A DNA stretch of 64,000 nucleotides from Pseudomonadota bacterium (GCA_021845985.1 JAJZES010000012.1:186001-250000), one strand, 5' to 3'. Numbered from the stretch's first letter, positions 10,618-22,663 are shown. Notes: generated by a model not told the origin, from the letters alone. A program made the numbers and translations.

Positions 10618-12297
10618 TCAGCGTTTCGCCCATTTGCCGCGCGGCACTGCCTGCGACGGGTCGCTGCGCGGGGTCCGCCGCGCCGGTGCCCGTGCCGGCC
10701 GCGCCGCATAGTCCCGTTCCGATCGCACCGGTGCTGCCGGCTCGATGGCGAACCCCTCCTCGGCGGCGGCGGTGGCGGCGGCGACAAAGCGGGTCGCTGC
10801 TCCTTGCGCCACCTCAAAGCGTGTGTCCTCGGCGAAGACGCGGATGGCGCCGATCTCGGCGCGGGTGACGCCGCCGATCCGGCACAGCAGCGGCAACAGC
10901 CATTTCGGGTCGGCGTTGCGGCGGCGGCCGACATTGATGCGGAACCACGCGCTCTCCATCGCCGGCCGCGGCCCGGCCGGCGGCATGGCGAGGGTGGCGA
11001 TCTCCTGTGGCGCCGGCAGTCCGGCGCGGTGCAGGCGGATCAGCGCCACCGCCACCGCTTCGGCGGTGCGTCCGCCCAGCAGGGCGGCGGCGAGGTCGCG
11101 TTCCTCGGCATCGGCCGGGTCGGCCAGCATCGGGTCGTCGGCCAGACGCTGTTGATCCAGCCGGCGGATGGCGGCAGCGGCGGGTGGCGCGCGCCACTCC
11201 GCGGCGATGCCGGCCGCGGCGAACAACTGTTCCGCCCGGCGTCGCCGCGCCGCCGGCACCAGCACCACTGCGACGCCTTTGCGGCCGGCCCGGCCGGTGC
11301 GTCCGCTGCGATGCAGCAGCCCGGCGCCGTCGCTCGGCAGGTCGGCATGCACCACGAGGCCGAGATCGGGCAGATCCAGCCCGCGCGCGGCGACATCGGT
11401 GGCGACGCAGACCCGCGCCCGCCCGTCGCGCAGCGCCGCCAGCGCGCCGTTGCGCTCGCTTTGGCTCAGTTCACCCGACAGCGCCACGGCGCCGAAGCCG
11501 CGCGTCTGCAACACCCCATGCAGCCGCCGCACCCCCTCGCGGGTGGCGCAGAACACTAGGCTGGCGCGGGCATCGGTCTCGCGCAGCACGTTGACCAGCG
11601 CGCCTTCGGCGGTCTCGGCGGTGACGCCGATGGCGCGATAGGCGATGTCGGCATGCGCCTCGCCGCGTGCCAGCGTGTCGATGCGCAGCGCGTCACGCTG
11701 ATAGCGGCGGGCCAGGGCGGCGATGTCGCGCGCGATGGTGGCCGAGAACAGCAGCGTCCGCCGTGCCGGCGGAGTGGCGTCGAGAATGAACTCCAGGTCC
11801 TCGCGGAAACCGAGATCGAGCATCTCATCGGCCTCGTCGAGCACCACCACCCGCAGCCGCGACAGATCGAGCCGTCCGCGCTCCAGATGGTCGCGCAGCC
11901 GCCCCGGCGTGCCGACCACCATGTGGCAGCCGCGGGCGAGTTGGCGCTGTTCCAGGCGGGCATCGGTGCCGCCGACACTGGAGACGATCACCGCGCCGGC
12001 CTGATCGTAGAGCCAGCCAAGTTCGGTGTTGACCTGCTGGGCCAGTTCGCGGGTCGGCGCGATCACCAGAACCAGCGGCGCCGGCGACCAGTCGAGCCGT
12101 TCGGCGGCGCCCAGCACACTGCTGGCAAACGCCAGACCATAGGCCACGGTCTTGCCCGAGCCGGTCTGTGCCGAGACCAGCAGGTCGCGCTCCGCCGCCT
12201 CCGGCTGCAGCACGGCTGCCTGCACCGGGGTCGGCTCGCTGTAGGCGCGCAGCTGCAGGGCGCGTTCAAGGGCGGGATGGGTCGGCGGGAACTGCAT
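10618..12297 (-). CDS. DEAD-box RNA helicase with DbpA-type RNA-binding domain
   Basis: A 559-residue ATP-dependent RNA helicase, probably in ribosome assembly or cold-adapted RNA metabolism. Motifs occur in order: QxxA/Q (PTPVQAAVL), I (AQTGSGKT), Ia (APTRELAQQ), GG, Ib (TPGRL), II (DEADEML), III (SATI), IV (LVFCATREGV), V (ATDVAARGLD) and VI (HRSGRTGRAG). The C-terminal third carries a DbpA/CsdA RNA-binding domain (WFRINVGRRRNADPKWLLPLLCRIG) and a short basic tail (PRGKWAKR). The ATG at 12297 starts MQFPPTHPALERAL, the usual beginning of such proteins; the frame stays open upstream only through tandem repeats and tRNA sequence. CsdA/DeaD-like proteins are the nearest relatives. Confidence 0.93.
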   Translation of the reverse strand: MQFPPTHPALERALQLRAYSEPTPVQAAVLQPEAAERDLLVSAQTGSGKTVAYGLAFASSVLGAAERLDWSPAPLVLVIAPTRELAQQVNTELGWLYDQAGAVIVSSVGGTDARLEQRQLARGCHMVVGTPGRLRDHLERGRLDLSRLRVVVLDEADEMLDLGFREDLEFILDATPPARRTLLFSATIARDIAALARRYQRDALRIDTLARGEAHADIAYRAIGVTAETAEGALVNVLRETDARASLVFCATREGVRRLHGVLQTRGFGAVALSGELSQSERNGALAALRDGRARVCVATDVAARGLDLPDLGLVVHADLPSDGAGLLHRSGRTGRAGRKGVAVVLVPAARRRRAEQLFAAAGIAAEWRAPPAAAAIRRLDQQRLADDPMLADPADAEERDLAAALLGGRTAEAVAVALIRLHRAGLPAPQEIATLAMPPAGPRPAMESAWFRINVGRRRNADPKWLLPLLCRIGGVTRAEIGAIRVFAEDTRFEVAQGAATRFVAAATAAAEEGFAIEPAAPVRSERDYAARPARAPARRTPRSDPSQAVPRGKWAKR

Positions 12298-12509
12298 GTC
12301 GATCTGGGCCACGCTGGCGGGAACGCCAGCAACGCCCGGATCGCATGGCGATCCCGGACGACGACCGACGCTCCGGCGGGGGAGGAAGACGCGACCATAC
12401 CGGATTACCGCGGATGATGCGACGATGATCCGTCCCGCGCCGCGCGCCGCAGCCATCCGACCTCGGCAAGGCCGGGAAGCCCAGAGCACCGCCGCGCACG
12501 AGCCGGACA

Positions 12510-12585
12510 CTGGCGCACCCGAAGAAAGCTGGCGCACCCGAAGAAAGCTGGCGCACCCGAAGAAAGCTGGCGCACCCGAAGAAAG
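12510..12585 (-). repeat. four perfect 19-bp tandem copies of the tRNA-Arg 3' end
   Basis: Read in the tRNA direction, the unit CTTTCTTCGGGTGCGCCAG is repeated four times without mismatch directly behind the tRNA gene. The tRNA's own end (CTCTTCGGGTGCGTCAG) is an imperfect fifth copy. Each unit holds the 3' half of the acceptor stem (CGGGTGC), a discriminator G and an encoded CCA, while the tRNA itself is followed by TCA. The array lies in the 290-bp gap before the helicase gene. No protein reading is sensible. Confidence 0.95.
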
Positions 12586-12589
12586 CTGA

Positions 12590-12663
12590 CGCACCCGAAG
12601 AGATTCGAACTCCTAACCCCCAGATCCGTAGTCTGGTGCTCTATCCAATTGAGCTACGGGTGC
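12590..12663 (-). tRNA. tRNA-Arg (anticodon ACG)
   Basis: A full cloverleaf on the minus strand. The acceptor GCACCCG pairs with CGGGTGC, the D stem is GCTC/GAGC, the anticodon stem is CCAGA/TCTGG with loop CTACGGA (ACG, read as inosine-CG after TadA editing), and the T arm is AGGAG-TTCGAAT-CTCTT. The discriminator is G and CCA is not encoded (TCA follows). Tandem copies of its 3' end follow immediately. Confidence 0.95.
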
Positions 12664-12710
12664 CGCCGCGCGGGGGTCTAGCGGATGCGGCGGCGGGTTG
12701 CAAGCCGGCC

Positions 12711-13820
12711 TCAGGCCGCCAGCTCATCCAGCCGGCGCAGCACCGCATCCCCCATCGCCGTGGTGCCGACGCGGGTGCAGCCCGGCGCCATCACGTCGGG
12801 CGTGCGCAGCCCGGCGCCGAGCACGTCGGCACAGGCGCGCTCGATCAGTGCCGCATCCGCTTCCAACCCGAAGGAATAGCGCAACAGCATGGCGAAGCTC
12901 AGCATCTGCGCCAGCGGATTGGCGACACCCTGGCCGGCGATGTCCGGCGCGCTGCCGTGGATCGGCTCATAGAGCGCGCGCCGCCCCTCCGCCTCCGCCC
13001 CGCCCAGCGTCGCCGAGGGCAGCATGCCGAGACTGCCGGTCAGCATCGACGCGAGATCGGACAACAGGTCGCCGAACAGGTTGGTGGTGACGATCACATC
13101 GAACTGGCGCGGGTTGCGCACCAACTGCATGGCACAATTGTCGGCATACATATGGCTCAGTGCCACGTCGGGATAGGCGCGCGCCTGCAGCGCCGTCACC
13201 GTCTGGCGCCACAGCAGGCCGCTCTCCATCACGTTGGCCTTCTCGACGCTGCACACCCGGCTCTGCCGCTTGCGCGCCAGCTCGAAGGCGACACGGGCGA
13301 CGCGCTCGATCTCGTGCGTCGCATAGACTTCGGTGTTGACGCCGCGCCTGCTGCCGTCCGGCATCGTCTCGATGCCGCGCGGCTCGCCGAAATAGATGCC
13401 GCCGGTGCTCTCGCGCACGATCATCAGATCGAGGCCCTGCACCACCTCGGGCTTCAGCGTGCTGGCCGACACCAGCGCGTCGAACACGATCGCCGGCCGC
13501 AGATTGGCGAACAGCCCGAGCTCGCGCCGCAGCGTCAGAATCGCCAGTTCCGGCCGCATGTCGAAGCCGAGCTTGTCCCATTGCGGGCCGCCGACGGCGC
13601 CGAACAGCACCGCATCGGCGTCCATCGCCCGCGCCACGGTGGCCTCGGTGATCGGCGTGCCGCGCGCCTCGATGGCCGCACCGCCCACCAGATCCTCGGC
13701 GACGTCGAAGCTGACGCTGCGGCGGCGGTCCATCCAGTCGATGACGCGGCGCACCTCGCCCATGACTTCCGGCCCGATGCCATCGCCCGGCAGCACCAGC
13801 AGCCGCTTGTTGGAGGCCAT
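12711..13820 (-). CDS. leuB: 3-isopropylmalate dehydrogenase
   Basis: A 369-residue NAD-dependent enzyme that oxidatively decarboxylates 3-isopropylmalate to 2-oxoisocaproate, the third step of leucine synthesis, in the cytoplasm. It shows [13 protein letters not shown] at the N-terminus, the substrate arginines in [29 protein letters not shown], the lysine in [10 protein letters not shown], the metal-binding aspartates in [20 protein letters not shown], and [17 protein letters not shown] for NAD. It lies ten bases after leuD on the same strand, completing a leuCDB block behind rplS. Length is normal for the family (355-370). The ATG at 13820 gives [14 protein letters not shown], the standard start. 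Confidence 0.97.
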   Translation of the reverse strand: MASNKRLLVLPGDGIGPEVMGEVRRVIDWMDRRRSVSFDVAEDLVGGAAIEARGTPITEATVARAMDADAVLFGAVGGPQWDKLGFDMRPELAILTLRRELGLFANLRPAIVFDALVSASTLKPEVVQGLDLMIVRESTGGIYFGEPRGIETMPDGSRRGVNTEVYATHEIERVARVAFELARKRQSRVCSVEKANVMESGLLWRQTVTALQARAYPDVALSHMYADNCAMQLVRNPRQFDVIVTTNLFGDLLSDLASMLTGSLGMLPSATLGGAEAEGRRALYEPIHGSAPDIAGQGVANPLAQMLSFAMLLRYSFGLEADAALIERACADVLGAGLRTPDVMAPGCTRVGTTAMGDAVLRRLDELAA

Positions 13821-13830
13821 GCGCCGTCTC

Positions 13831-14460
13831 CTACGCTTGTGCAGTGATCGCCGGGAGCCAGGACTGCTCGGTCGCCCGGCGCGCCTCGTAGCCGTCGATA
13901 TTCTGCGCGTGCTGCAGGGTCTGCCCGATGTCGTCGAGGCCTTCCAGCAACAGATGCCGCCGGAACGGGTCGATCTCGAACGGTATTTCCTCGCCGTTCG
14001 GCCGCACCACCACCTGCCGCGCCAGATCGACAGTCAGGCGCGCGTTGCCGCCCATCCGCGCATCGTCCATCAGCATGGCGCACACCTCATGCGGCAGGCG
14101 GACCGGCAGGATGCCGTTCTTGAAGCAGTTGCTGTGGAAGATGTCGGCGAAGTCGGGAGCGATGACGCAGCGTATGCCGAAATCCAGCAGCGCCCACGGC
14201 GCATGTTCGCGCGACGAGCCGCAGCCGAAATTCTCGAAGGCGACAAGGATTTCAGCGTGGCGATAGGGTTCGCTGTTGAGCACGAACTCCGCCCGCTCCT
14301 TGCCGTCCGCGTCATAGCGCAGCGTGTCGAACAGATGCACGCCGAGTCCCGTCCGCTTGATCGTCTTGAGGAAGCGCGCCGGGATGATCTTGTCGGTATC
14401 GACGTTGGCCAGCGGCAGCGGCGCGGCAACGGCGGTGAGCGTGGTGAACTTGTCCATCAT
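13831..14460 (-). CDS. leuD: 3-isopropylmalate dehydratase small subunit
   Basis: The 209-residue small subunit of isopropylmalate isomerase. [20 protein letters not shown] and [21 protein letters not shown] are the two diagnostic blocks, and the length is standard. The start is the ATG at 14460 (ATGATGGAC), overlapping the leuC stop; the next in-frame ATG is one codon later. It closely matches canonical alphaproteobacterial LeuD, unlike the paralogue at 3833-4450, and sits between leuC and leuB, so this copy is the likely leucine-pathway enzyme. Confidence 0.96.
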   Translation of the reverse strand: MMDKFTTLTAVAAPLPLANVDTDKIIPARFLKTIKRTGLGVHLFDTLRYDADGKERAEFVLNSEPYRHAEILVAFENFGCGSSREHAPWALLDFGIRCVIAPDFADIFHSNCFKNGILPVRLPHEVCAMLMDDARMGGNARLTVDLARQVVVRPNGEEIPFEIDPFRRHLLLEGLDDIGQTLQHAQNIDGYEARRATEQSWLPAITAQA

Positions 14461-15884
14461 GCCATCTCCCGCCACGCCATCTCGCGCACGTCGGACAGCC
14501 GCCCCGCCACGGCGGCGGCGGCGGCCATCGCCGGGGAGAGCAGATGCGTCCGCCCGCCCGGCCCCTGCCGCCCCTCGAAATTGCGGTTCGACGTGCTGGC
14601 GCAGCGTTGCCCCGGCGCCAGCTTGTCCGGGTTCATGCCGAGACACATCGAGCATCCCGCCTCCCGCCACTCGAAACCGGCTTGCGTCAGGATGCGGTCC
14701 AGCCCTTCCGCCTCGGCCTGCTGCTTCACCAGCCCCGAGCCGGGCACCACCATCGCCCGCACCCCCGGCGCGACATGCCGGCCGCGCGCGATGGCGGCGG
14801 CGGCGCGCAAATCCTCAATCCGGCCATTGGTGCAACTGCCGATGAATACGGCGTCGATGGTCACGTCCTGCATGCGCTGGCCGGGACTGAGCGCCATGTA
14901 ATCGAGCATCCGCTGCATCTGCGCCCGCCGCGCCGCGTCCGGCTCCGCCGCCGGGTCGGGCACCGCGCCGGTGATCGGCACCACCGTCTCCGGGCTGGTG
15001 CCCCAGGTGACCTGCGGCGCGATGTCGGCCGCGTCCATCACCACCGTCCGGTCATAGACGGCGCCGGGATCGGACGGCAGGGTGCGCCACCACGCCACCG
15101 CCTGCGCGAACGCTGCATCCTTCGGCGCGTAGGGCTTGCCGCGCACATAGGCGAAGGTGGTGTCGTCGGGCGCGATCATGCCGGCGCGCGCGCCGGCCTC
15201 GATGGTCATGTTGCACACCGTCATCCGCCCGGCCATGTCGAGCGCCCGGATCGCCGCGCCGGCATATTCGATGACATGCCCGGTGCCGCCGGCGGTGCCG
15301 ATCCGCCCGATGATCGCCAGCACGATGTCCTTGGCGGTGCAGCCAGCGCCGAGCGTGCCATCGACGCGGACCAGCATGTTCTTCGCCGGCTTTTGCAGCA
15401 GCGTCTGCGTCGCCAGCACATGCTCGACCTCGGAGGTGCCGATGCCGAAGGCGAGCGCCCCCAGCGCGCCATGCGTCGAGGTATGGCTGTCGCCGCAGAC
15501 GATGGTGCCGCCGGGCAACGAAATCCCCAGCTCCGGGCCGATGATGTGAACGATGCCCTGGCGCGCGCTCAGCAGCGGCACATAGGGCACGCCGAACTCG
15601 GCGACGTTGTGTTCCAGCGTTTCGACCTGCAACCGGCTTTCCGGCTCGGCGATGCCGAGGCGCCGGTCGGTGGTGGGCACGTTGTGATCGACGACGGCGA
15701 TGGTCGCGTCGGGCCGGCGCACCTTGCGCCCGGCCATGCGCAGGCCCTCGAAGGCCTGCGGGCTGGTGACCTCATGCACGAGATGGCGGTCGATATAAAG
15801 GATGCAGGTACCGTCCGGGAGCGTCTCGACGACGTGGCTGTCCCACACTTTGTCGAACAGCGTGCGCGGGCGGCTCTCTGACAT
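14457..15884 (-). CDS. leuC: 3-isopropylmalate dehydratase large subunit
   Basis: The 475-residue 4Fe-4S subunit that carries out the second step of leucine synthesis with Leu[20 protein letters not shown] is the typical start. [32 protein letters not shown], the cluster cysteine in GSCTNGR, the two in CSMCLGMN, and [20 protein letters not shown] are all present. A purine-rich AAGGGAGAGACCGAGG precedes the ATG. It is the first of leuCDB and is separated from rplS by an 80-bp gap containing a strong GC hairpin, so it may be read through from the rplS operon or from its own promoter. Confidence 0.97.
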   Translation of the reverse strand: MSESRPRTLFDKVWDSHVVETLPDGTCILYIDRHLVHEVTSPQAFEGLRMAGRKVRRPDATIAVVDHNVPTTDRRLGIAEPESRLQVETLEHNVAEFGVPYVPLLSARQGIVHIIGPELGISLPGGTIVCGDSHTSTHGALGALAFGIGTSEVEHVLATQTLLQKPAKNMLVRVDGTLGAGCTAKDIVLAIIGRIGTAGGTGHVIEYAGAAIRALDMAGRMTVCNMTIEAGARAGMIAPDDTTFAYVRGKPYAPKDAAFAQAVAWWRTLPSDPGAVYDRTVVMDAADIAPQVTWGTSPETVVPITGAVPDPAAEPDAARRAQMQRMLDYMALSPGQRMQDVTIDAVFIGSCTNGRIEDLRAAAAIARGRHVAPGVRAMVVPGSGLVKQQAEAEGLDRILTQAGFEWREAGCSMCLGMNPDKLAPGQRCASTSNRNFEGRQGPGGRTHLLSPAMAAAAAVAGRLSDVREMAWREMA

Positions 15885-15923
15885 CCTCGGTCTCTCCCTT
15901 TGTCTCGTTGCGTCACGCCGCTC

Positions 15924-15947
15924 GGCCCCTCCGCGCGGGAGGGGGCC
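15924..15947 (-). terminator. GC-rich hairpin between rplS and leuC
   Basis: The plus strand reads GGCCCCTCC-GCGC-GGGAGGGGGCC. This folds into a nine-pair stem with one unpaired G on the 3' arm, in the short gap between the rplS stop and the leuC start. There is no T tract on either strand, so it is at best a weak terminator or an attenuating structure. Confidence 0.4.
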
Positions 15948-15964
15948 GGGGCATCGGGTGTCGC

Positions 15965-16360
15965 CTATTCCGCCGCCGCCACGGCCTCCGGTGCGTCCAC
16001 CTCGCGCGCCCGCTCGGCGATGCGGGCCGACTTGCCGCGCCGGCCGCGCAGGTAATAGAGCTTCGCCCGGCGCACGTCGCCGCGCCGCACCACCTGGATT
16101 TCGGCGATCGTCGGCGCATAGAGTGGGAACACGCGCTCCACGCCCTCGCCATAACTGATCTTGCGCACGGTGAAGCTGGAGTTCAGCCCGCGGTTGGAGC
16201 GCGCGATGCAGACGCCTTCAAACGCCTGCTGCCGAGTGCGTTCGCCCTCGACCACCTTGACCATCACCCGCAGCGTGTCGCCCGGAGCGAAACTGGGTAC
16301 GGCGCGGGCGGCGGTGAGGCGGGCCACCTGCTCGGCCTCATAAGTTTGCAGGATGTTCAT
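15965..16360 (-). CDS. rplS: 50S ribosomal protein L19
   Basis: A 131-residue large-subunit protein at the 30S-50S interface. It shows the family signature: [28 protein letters not shown] in the first half, then [15 protein letters not shown] and [18 protein letters not shown]. The ATG at 16360 follows GAAAGGACGCC, a good ribosome-binding site. The C-terminus carries an acidic/alanine-rich tail of about 15 residues ([14 protein letters not shown]) beyond E. coli L19, common in alphaproteobacteria. It is the last translation gene of the ffh-rpsP-rimM-trmD-rplS group. Confidence 0.97.
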   Translation of the reverse strand: MNILQTYEAEQVARLTAARAVPSFAPGDTLRVMVKVVEGERTRQQAFEGVCIARSNRGLNSSFTVRKISYGEGVERVFPLYAPTIAEIQVVRRGDVRRAKLYYLRGRRGKSARIAERAREVDAPEAVAAAE

Positions 16361-16386
16361 GTCGGCGTCCTTTCGCGGGATCGTGT

Positions 16387-17142
16387 CTATGGGGCGGCCG
16401 GCGCGGCGGCAATCCGCCCGGCCTGCAAATCTGATGTCCGCACATCGGCCAGATGCGCCGCCCACAGATCGGGCCGGCGGGCGCGCGTGATGCGTTCGGC
16501 CGCAGCCCGGCGCCACGCGGCGACCTCGGCATGATGGCCCGACAGCAGCACCTCCGGCACCGCCCGCCCCTGCCACTCGGCCGGCCTCGTATAGTGCGGA
16601 TATTCCAGCAGATGTGTCGAAAAACTCTCTTCCTCGGCGCTCGCCGCCGCACCCATCACGCCGGGCAGCAGCCGTACGCAGGCGTCGAGCAGCACCAGCG
16701 CCGCCGGCTCGCCGCCGGACAGGACGTAGTCGCCGACACTGATCTCGGTCAGCGCGCGCGCCTCGATCACCCGCTGATCCAGCCCCTCGTAGCGCCCGCA
16801 CAGCAGTACCACGCCCGGCCCGGCGGCCCAGCGCCGTACCATCGCCTGGGTCAGCGGTGCGCCGCGCGGCGACAGACAGATCGCCGGCCGCGCATCCGCG
16901 ACCTCGGCCAGCGCCGCGTCGATCACGTCGGCACGCATCACCATGCCGGCGCCGCCGCCAAAAGGCGTGTCATCGACGCTGCGATGCCGGCCGATACCGT
17001 GCGCGCGGATGTCGTGCGCCGCCAGCGACCAGACGCCGCCGGCCAACGCCCGCCCGGCCAGCGAGCAGCCGAGCGGCCCCGGAAACATCTCGGGAAACAG
17101 CGTCAGCACGCTGGCCCGCCATGTCGCCGCGCCAACGCTCAT
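16387..17142 (-). CDS. trmD: tRNA (guanine-N1-)-methyltransferase
   Basis: A 251-residue SPOUT-fold enzyme that methylates G37 of tRNAs reading CNN codons and prevents +1 frameshifting. It shows [46 protein letters not shown], the trefoil-knot SAM site [14 protein letters not shown], and [33 protein letters not shown]-type sequence ([12 protein letters not shown]) contains the catalytic-domain aspartate region seen in all TrmD. The start overlaps the rimM stop by four bases. Length is usual (230-255). Confidence 0.97.
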   Translation of the reverse strand: MSVGAATWRASVLTLFPEMFPGPLGCSLAGRALAGGVWSLAAHDIRAHGIGRHRSVDDTPFGGGAGMVMRADVIDAALAEVADARPAICLSPRGAPLTQAMVRRWAAGPGVVLLCGRYEGLDQRVIEARALTEISVGDYVLSGGEPAALVLLDACVRLLPGVMGAAASAEEESFSTHLLEYPHYTRPAEWQGRAVPEVLLSGHHAEVAAWRRAAAERITRARRPDLWAAHLADVRTSDLQAGRIAAAPAAP

Positions 17143-17639
17143 CGCGCATCCACCTCGGCCGGCGCCACCACGGTCATCCGTCCGGCGGCAAGGTCGATCT
17201 CGGGCACGCAGGCGCGGGTGAACGGCAGCAGCACCCGGCCGATCTCCAAACTTGCCCCGGCGCCGTAGTCATGCACTGCCTGCACCTCGCCGATCACCGC
17301 GCCATCCGGCGCGCAGGCCTGCATGCCGACGAGGTCGGCGAGGTAGAACTCGTCGTCCTCGGTCGCCGGCAGCGCCGTGCGCGGCACCGACAGCCGCACA
17401 TTCACCAGCGCCTCGGCGGCGGTTCGGTCGGCGATCTTCACCGGCTTGCCGGCGACGATCTCCGCCAGCTCGGCCACGCCCTCGCTGCGCCAGCGCAGCG
17501 CGAAGCGCCGGCCGCGCTCGTCGGACAGCTCATAGCGGGCCAGGTCCGTCGGGTCGGTCGCATAGGAATGGACATGCAGCAGGCCGCGCACACCGTGCGG
17601 CCTGCCGATCACGCCCATCAGGATGCGCCGTTCCGTCAC
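17139..17639 (-). CDS. rimM: 16S rRNA processing protein RimM
   Basis: A 166-residue maturation factor for the 30S head that binds protein S19. [22 protein letters not shown] is the typical beginning, with the PHGVRG loop. A PRC-barrel forms the second half ([23 protein letters not shown]), ending in [21 protein letters not shown]. It lies eight bases after rpsP and overlaps trmD by four bases, so it is co-translated within the ribosomal operon. Confidence 0.95.
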   Translation of the reverse strand: MTERRILMGVIGRPHGVRGLLHVHSYATDPTDLARYELSDERGRRFALRWRSEGVAELAEIVAGKPVKIADRTAAEALVNVRLSVPRTALPATEDDEFYLADLVGMQACAPDGAVIGEVQAVHDYGAGASLEIGRVLLPFTRACVPEIDLAAGRMTVVAPAEVDAR

Positions 17640-17647
17640 GACAGCGA

Positions 17648-17983
17648 CTAGCCGGCCGCGGCGGCGCGGGTGCGTTCCTGCGCCTTTTTCTTCGGCGCCG
17701 ACTGCACCGGCTGCTCGCGCCAGACCGGCATCGGCGCCAGCCCGGCATGGCCGAGGAAGCGCGCCACCCGGTCGGTGGCCACCGCGCCGTGATCGAGCCA
17801 GTGGCGGATGCGCTCGTCCTGCAGCCGCACCCGCTCGGCGTGATCGGCCGGCAGCATCGGGTTGTAGCTGCCGAGCTTCTCGATGAAGCGCCCGTCGCGC
17901 GGCGAGCGGCTGTCCGCCACCACGATGTGGTAATAGGGCCGCTTCTTGGCCCCGGCACGCGCAAGGCGGATTTTCAGGCTCAT
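17648..17983 (-). CDS. rpsP: 30S ribosomal protein S16
   Basis: A 111-residue small-subunit protein. [42 protein letters not shown]-type sequence is diagnostic, followed by [27 protein letters not shown]. The C-terminus has a 25-residue Lys/Ala-rich extension ([16 protein letters not shown]) as in other alphaproteobacterial S16. It lies 34 bases after ffh and 8 before rimM on the same strand. Confidence 0.97.
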   Translation of the reverse strand: MSLKIRLARAGAKKRPYYHIVVADSRSPRDGRFIEKLGSYNPMLPADHAERVRLQDERIRHWLDHGAVATDRVARFLGHAGLAPMPVWREQPVQSAPKKKAQERTRAAAAG

Positions 17984-18017
17984 GGTCGGGTGTCGCTCCG
18001 TCGAGAGGAAAAAATGA

Positions 18018-19409
18018 TCAGAAGGGCCGCCGCGGGCCGCCCATCATGCCTTTCGGCATCAGGGCCGAAAGGCCATGCCGCATCAGCCCCTTCTGCCCCA
18101 GCTTGTTCATCCGCTTCATCATCGACGACATGTCGTCGAACTGTTTGAGCAGCTTGTTGACATCCTGTACCGTGGTGCCGGAGCCGGCGGCGATGCGCTT
18201 CTTGCGGCTCGCCTTGATGATGTCGGGGGTGCGCCGCTCGGCCCGCGTCATTGAGCCGATGATCGCCGCCTGCCGCCCCAGCATGGTCTTGTCGAGATTG
18301 GTCTGCCCCGCCGCCTCAAGCTGCGCCTGCAGCTTGCCGGCCCCCGGCAGCATGCCGAGGATCGAGGAAATGCTGCCCATCTTGGTGATCTGGCGAAGCT
18401 GTGCCGCATAGTCTTCCAGGTCGAAACTGCCCTTGGCCATCTTGCGGGCGAGTTTTTCGGCCTCCTCCTGGTCGAGCGTCTCCGCCGCTTTCTCGACCAG
18501 CCCGACCACGTCGCCCATGCCGAGGATGCGGCCGGCGACGCGCTCGGGGTGGAAATCCTCCAGCGCGTCGATCTTCTCGCCGGCGCCGATCAGCTTGATC
18601 GGCGCGCCGGTGATGGCGCGCATCGACAGCGCCGCGCCGCCGCGGGCATCGCTGTCCATGCGGGTCAGCACGATGCCGGTGACGCCCACCGCCTCGTTGA
18701 AGGCGCGCGCGGTGTTCACCGCGTCCTGTCCGGTCAGCGCATCGACGACCAGCAGCGTCTCGGCCGGCTCGGCGATGCCGCGAATCTGACGAACTTCCTC
18801 CATCAGCTCGGCGTTGATGGAGAGCCGGCCGGCGGTATCGAGGATGACGATGTCGAACACTTCGCGCCGGGCGGTATCCATCGCCCGTCGGGCAATCTCG
18901 ATCGGCGCCTGGCCGGCGACGATCGGCAGACTGGCCACTCCCGCCCGCTCGGCAAGCTGCGCAAGCTGCAGCTGCGCCGCCGGGCGCTGCGTATCCAGGC
19001 TGGCCAGCAGCACTTTTCGCCGCATGCGCTGGTTCAGCCGCAGCGCCAGCTTGCCGGCGGTGGTGGTCTTGCCGGAGCCCTGCAGGCCGACCATCAGAAT
19101 CGGGATCGGCGCCGGTGCATTGAGATTGAGCGGCACCGCACCGGCGCCGCCGAGCGCCTCGATCATCACATCGTTGACGATCTTGACCACCTGCTGGCCG
19201 GGGGAGACGCTGTCCAGCACCTCCACGCCAACCGCCCGCTCGCGAACCTTGGTGATGAAGTCCTTGACCACCGGCAGCGCCACGTCGGCGTCGAGCAGCG
19301 CGAGGCGGACCTCGCGCAGCGCCTCGGCGACATCGGTTTCGTTCAGCGCGCCGCGGCGGCGCAGCCGGTCGAAGACGCCCGAGAGCTTGCCGGAGAGCGA
19401 GTCGAACAC
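18018..19409 (-). CDS. ffh: signal recognition particle protein Ffh
   Basis: The 463-residue SRP54 GTPase that binds signal sequences of inner-membrane proteins and 4.5S RNA and hands them to FtsY. It has an N domain ([20 protein letters not shown]), G domain motifs G1 [16 protein letters not shown]3 DTAGR, and G4 near [14 protein letters not shown], then a methionine-rich M domain ending [33 protein letters not shown]. It heads the ffh-rpsP-rimM-trmD-rplS operon, 70 bases behind a likely promoter. Confidence 0.97.
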   Translation of the reverse strand: MFDSLSGKLSGVFDRLRRRGALNETDVAEALREVRLALLDADVALPVVKDFITKVRERAVGVEVLDSVSPGQQVVKIVNDVMIEALGGAGAVPLNLNAPAPIPILMVGLQGSGKTTTAGKLALRLNQRMRRKVLLASLDTQRPAAQLQLAQLAERAGVASLPIVAGQAPIEIARRAMDTARREVFDIVILDTAGRLSINAELMEEVRQIRGIAEPAETLLVVDALTGQDAVNTARAFNEAVGVTGIVLTRMDSDARGGAALSMRAITGAPIKLIGAGEKIDALEDFHPERVAGRILGMGDVVGLVEKAAETLDQEEAEKLARKMAKGSFDLEDYAAQLRQITKMGSISSILGMLPGAGKLQAQLEAAGQTNLDKTMLGRQAAIIGSMTRAERRTPDIIKASRKKRIAAGSGTTVQDVNKLLKQFDDMSSMMKRMNKLGQKGLMRHGLSALMPKGMMGGPRRPF

Positions 19410-19478
19410 GGGGCGGCCTTTTCCTCAACAGAATGCGCGCCGGTGCGCGACACTCGCGGACCGACGGGGAAGCCCGGT

Positions 19479-19507
19479 CGTATGGCCGCAGTGCGCCCGC
19501 AAGTCAA
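19479..19507 (-). promoter_or_regulatory. candidate sigma-70 promoter of the ffh operon
   Basis: On the minus strand TTGACT (19507-19502), a 17-base spacer and CATACG (19484-19479) lie about 70 bases before the ffh ATG, in the divergent gap with the small gene at 19590. The -35 has five of six consensus bases. Confidence 0.45.
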
Positions 19508-19589
19508 GGTTGGCGTGGCCGGCAGGTCTTGCCATAGTGGGCGGTGACGAACAGCGCGGGGCACGCTGCATGGGTGTCGAGGGACGCTG

Positions 19590-19874
19590 ATGGGGGAGGT
19601 GACCTGCCTGCCCCGCTCCACCGAGGATACGCTCTGGGCGGTGATCGCCTCCGTCGGCAAGACGCATCGCGTGGCGGATGTCTATGCCAACCGGGTGGCG
19701 GCGCTGGCTGACCGCACCTGGCGGGAGCAGCAGGTGCGCGCCTACGAGGCGTTCCTGCGCGGCGCCGGCCAGAAGGTGCCGCATTACAGCGTCACCCCGA
19801 TCCGCCGCGCCGACCTGCCGCGCAAATGGACGCCGCTGCCGGCCCTCGGCTTTCTGCGCGGCCAGTTCGTCTGA
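19590..19874 (+). CDS. small protein of unknown function
   Basis: 94 residues that I do not recognise. The ATG at 19590 follows GAGGGACGCTG, a good ribosome-binding site, which supports a real gene. The sequence starts MGEVTCLPRSTEDTLWAVIA and is basic and Arg/Trp-containing, with a predicted central helix (ADRTWREQQVRAYEAFLRGAG) and a tail LPRKWTPLPALGFLRGQFV. There is no signal peptide or membrane segment. It is divergent from ffh and convergent with cdh, 17 bases apart. It could be a conserved alphaproteobacterial hypothetical; no function is proposed. Confidence 0.55.
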   Translation: MGEVTCLPRSTEDTLWAVIASVGKTHRVADVYANRVAALADRTWREQQVRAYEAFLRGAGQKVPHYSVTPIRRADLPRKWTPLPALGFLRGQFV

Positions 19875-19891
19875 GACTGGGCGGCCGTCGG

Positions 19892-20695
19892 TCAGTTCGG
19901 CAGGCTGGCGGCCAGCGCGCAGTCGTGGTCCTGCAGCTCCTCGCCCTCGGCGCGGTCGAGCGCCATCCGGTCAATCCGGTCGGCCAGCAGCACGAAGCCC
20001 GGCGCGTCTCCGGCGAAACGGGCGCCGGCCACCACCAGCGTCCAGTCGCCGATGCCCGAGGTCCCGACCTGCGGCGCCGCGGCGAGCAGGCGGAACGGGT
20101 TGGCTTCGCCGAGCGTCGCCCCGTCGAGCCGCCGCGCCATGTAGGCATGCCCGCGCAGGCCGCCCGGCAGCCTGGTCCAGGCATCGCCGAGCGTCGGCGC
20201 CGCCTGACGCAGCGCGTCGCGCACGTCCGGGCGCAGGCACTCGACATGAATGTGCAACTGGTTCTGACTGCGCCCGGACGGCGAGTTGACGGCGAGCGAA
20301 ACCGCGTCGCGCGGCAGCACGCGCCCAGCGCTGGCGAACACGAAGCGCCGCGCCGCCCACGCCGCCGCCCAGTAGTTCGGCGCATCGCCGCCGAGCACGG
20401 CGGGGTCTTCGATGCCGGTGACACGCGCCGTCGGGATCAGCAGATACTGCGTCTCCCCCCGCCGGTCCTTCAGCACCGCCCACCCGGCGTCCAGCGATAC
20501 CTTGGCGCAGGGGGCCGGATAGGCGTGCTCCGCCTCATCCGGCACGCAGGCGCCATGGACGATTTTCCACAGCGCATCCGGGTCGGCGGCGCGGGCAGGG
20601 ACGGCAGCGGTCCAGCCAAGCAGGAGAGTGGCGAGCAGCCGAAAGAGCAAAGCCGCGACGGTGCCGCGCCCGGCACGGCAGGGTGGCAGTCGCAC
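19892..20695 (-). CDS. cdh: CDP-diacylglycerol diphosphatase
   Basis: A 267-residue exported or membrane-anchored hydrolase that splits CDP-diacylglycerol to phosphatidate and CMP. An N-terminal signal/anchor (ALLFRLLATLLLGWTAAVPARA) precedes DALWKIVHGACVPDE and a HIT-like catalytic motif, NQLHIHVECLRPDV, that is characteristic of the Cdh family. The start is a GTG at 20695 preceded by GAAGGAAC, six bases after the acsA stop. It is the last gene of the YciI-EVE-DUF29-Rieske-acsA-cdh string. Family fit is good; physiological role in this organism is inferred from E. coli. Confidence 0.85.
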   Translation of the reverse strand: MRLPPCRAGRGTVAALLFRLLATLLLGWTAAVPARAADPDALWKIVHGACVPDEAEHAYPAPCAKVSLDAGWAVLKDRRGETQYLLIPTARVTGIEDPAVLGGDAPNYWAAAWAARRFVFASAGRVLPRDAVSLAVNSPSGRSQNQLHIHVECLRPDVRDALRQAAPTLGDAWTRLPGGLRGHAYMARRLDGATLGEANPFRLLAAAPQVGTSGIGDWTLVVAGARFAGDAPGFVLLADRIDRMALDRAEGEELQDHDCALAASLPN

Positions 20696-20701
20696 GTTCC
20701 T

Positions 20702-22633
<1,932 letters not shown>

Positions 22634-22663
22634 GACGTTTCATCCCCGTGCTCGCGGCAGGTT

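Noticed and set aside
12510-12585. Possible CRISPR array
   Set aside because: Units are contiguous, without spacers, and derive from the neighbouring tRNA end.
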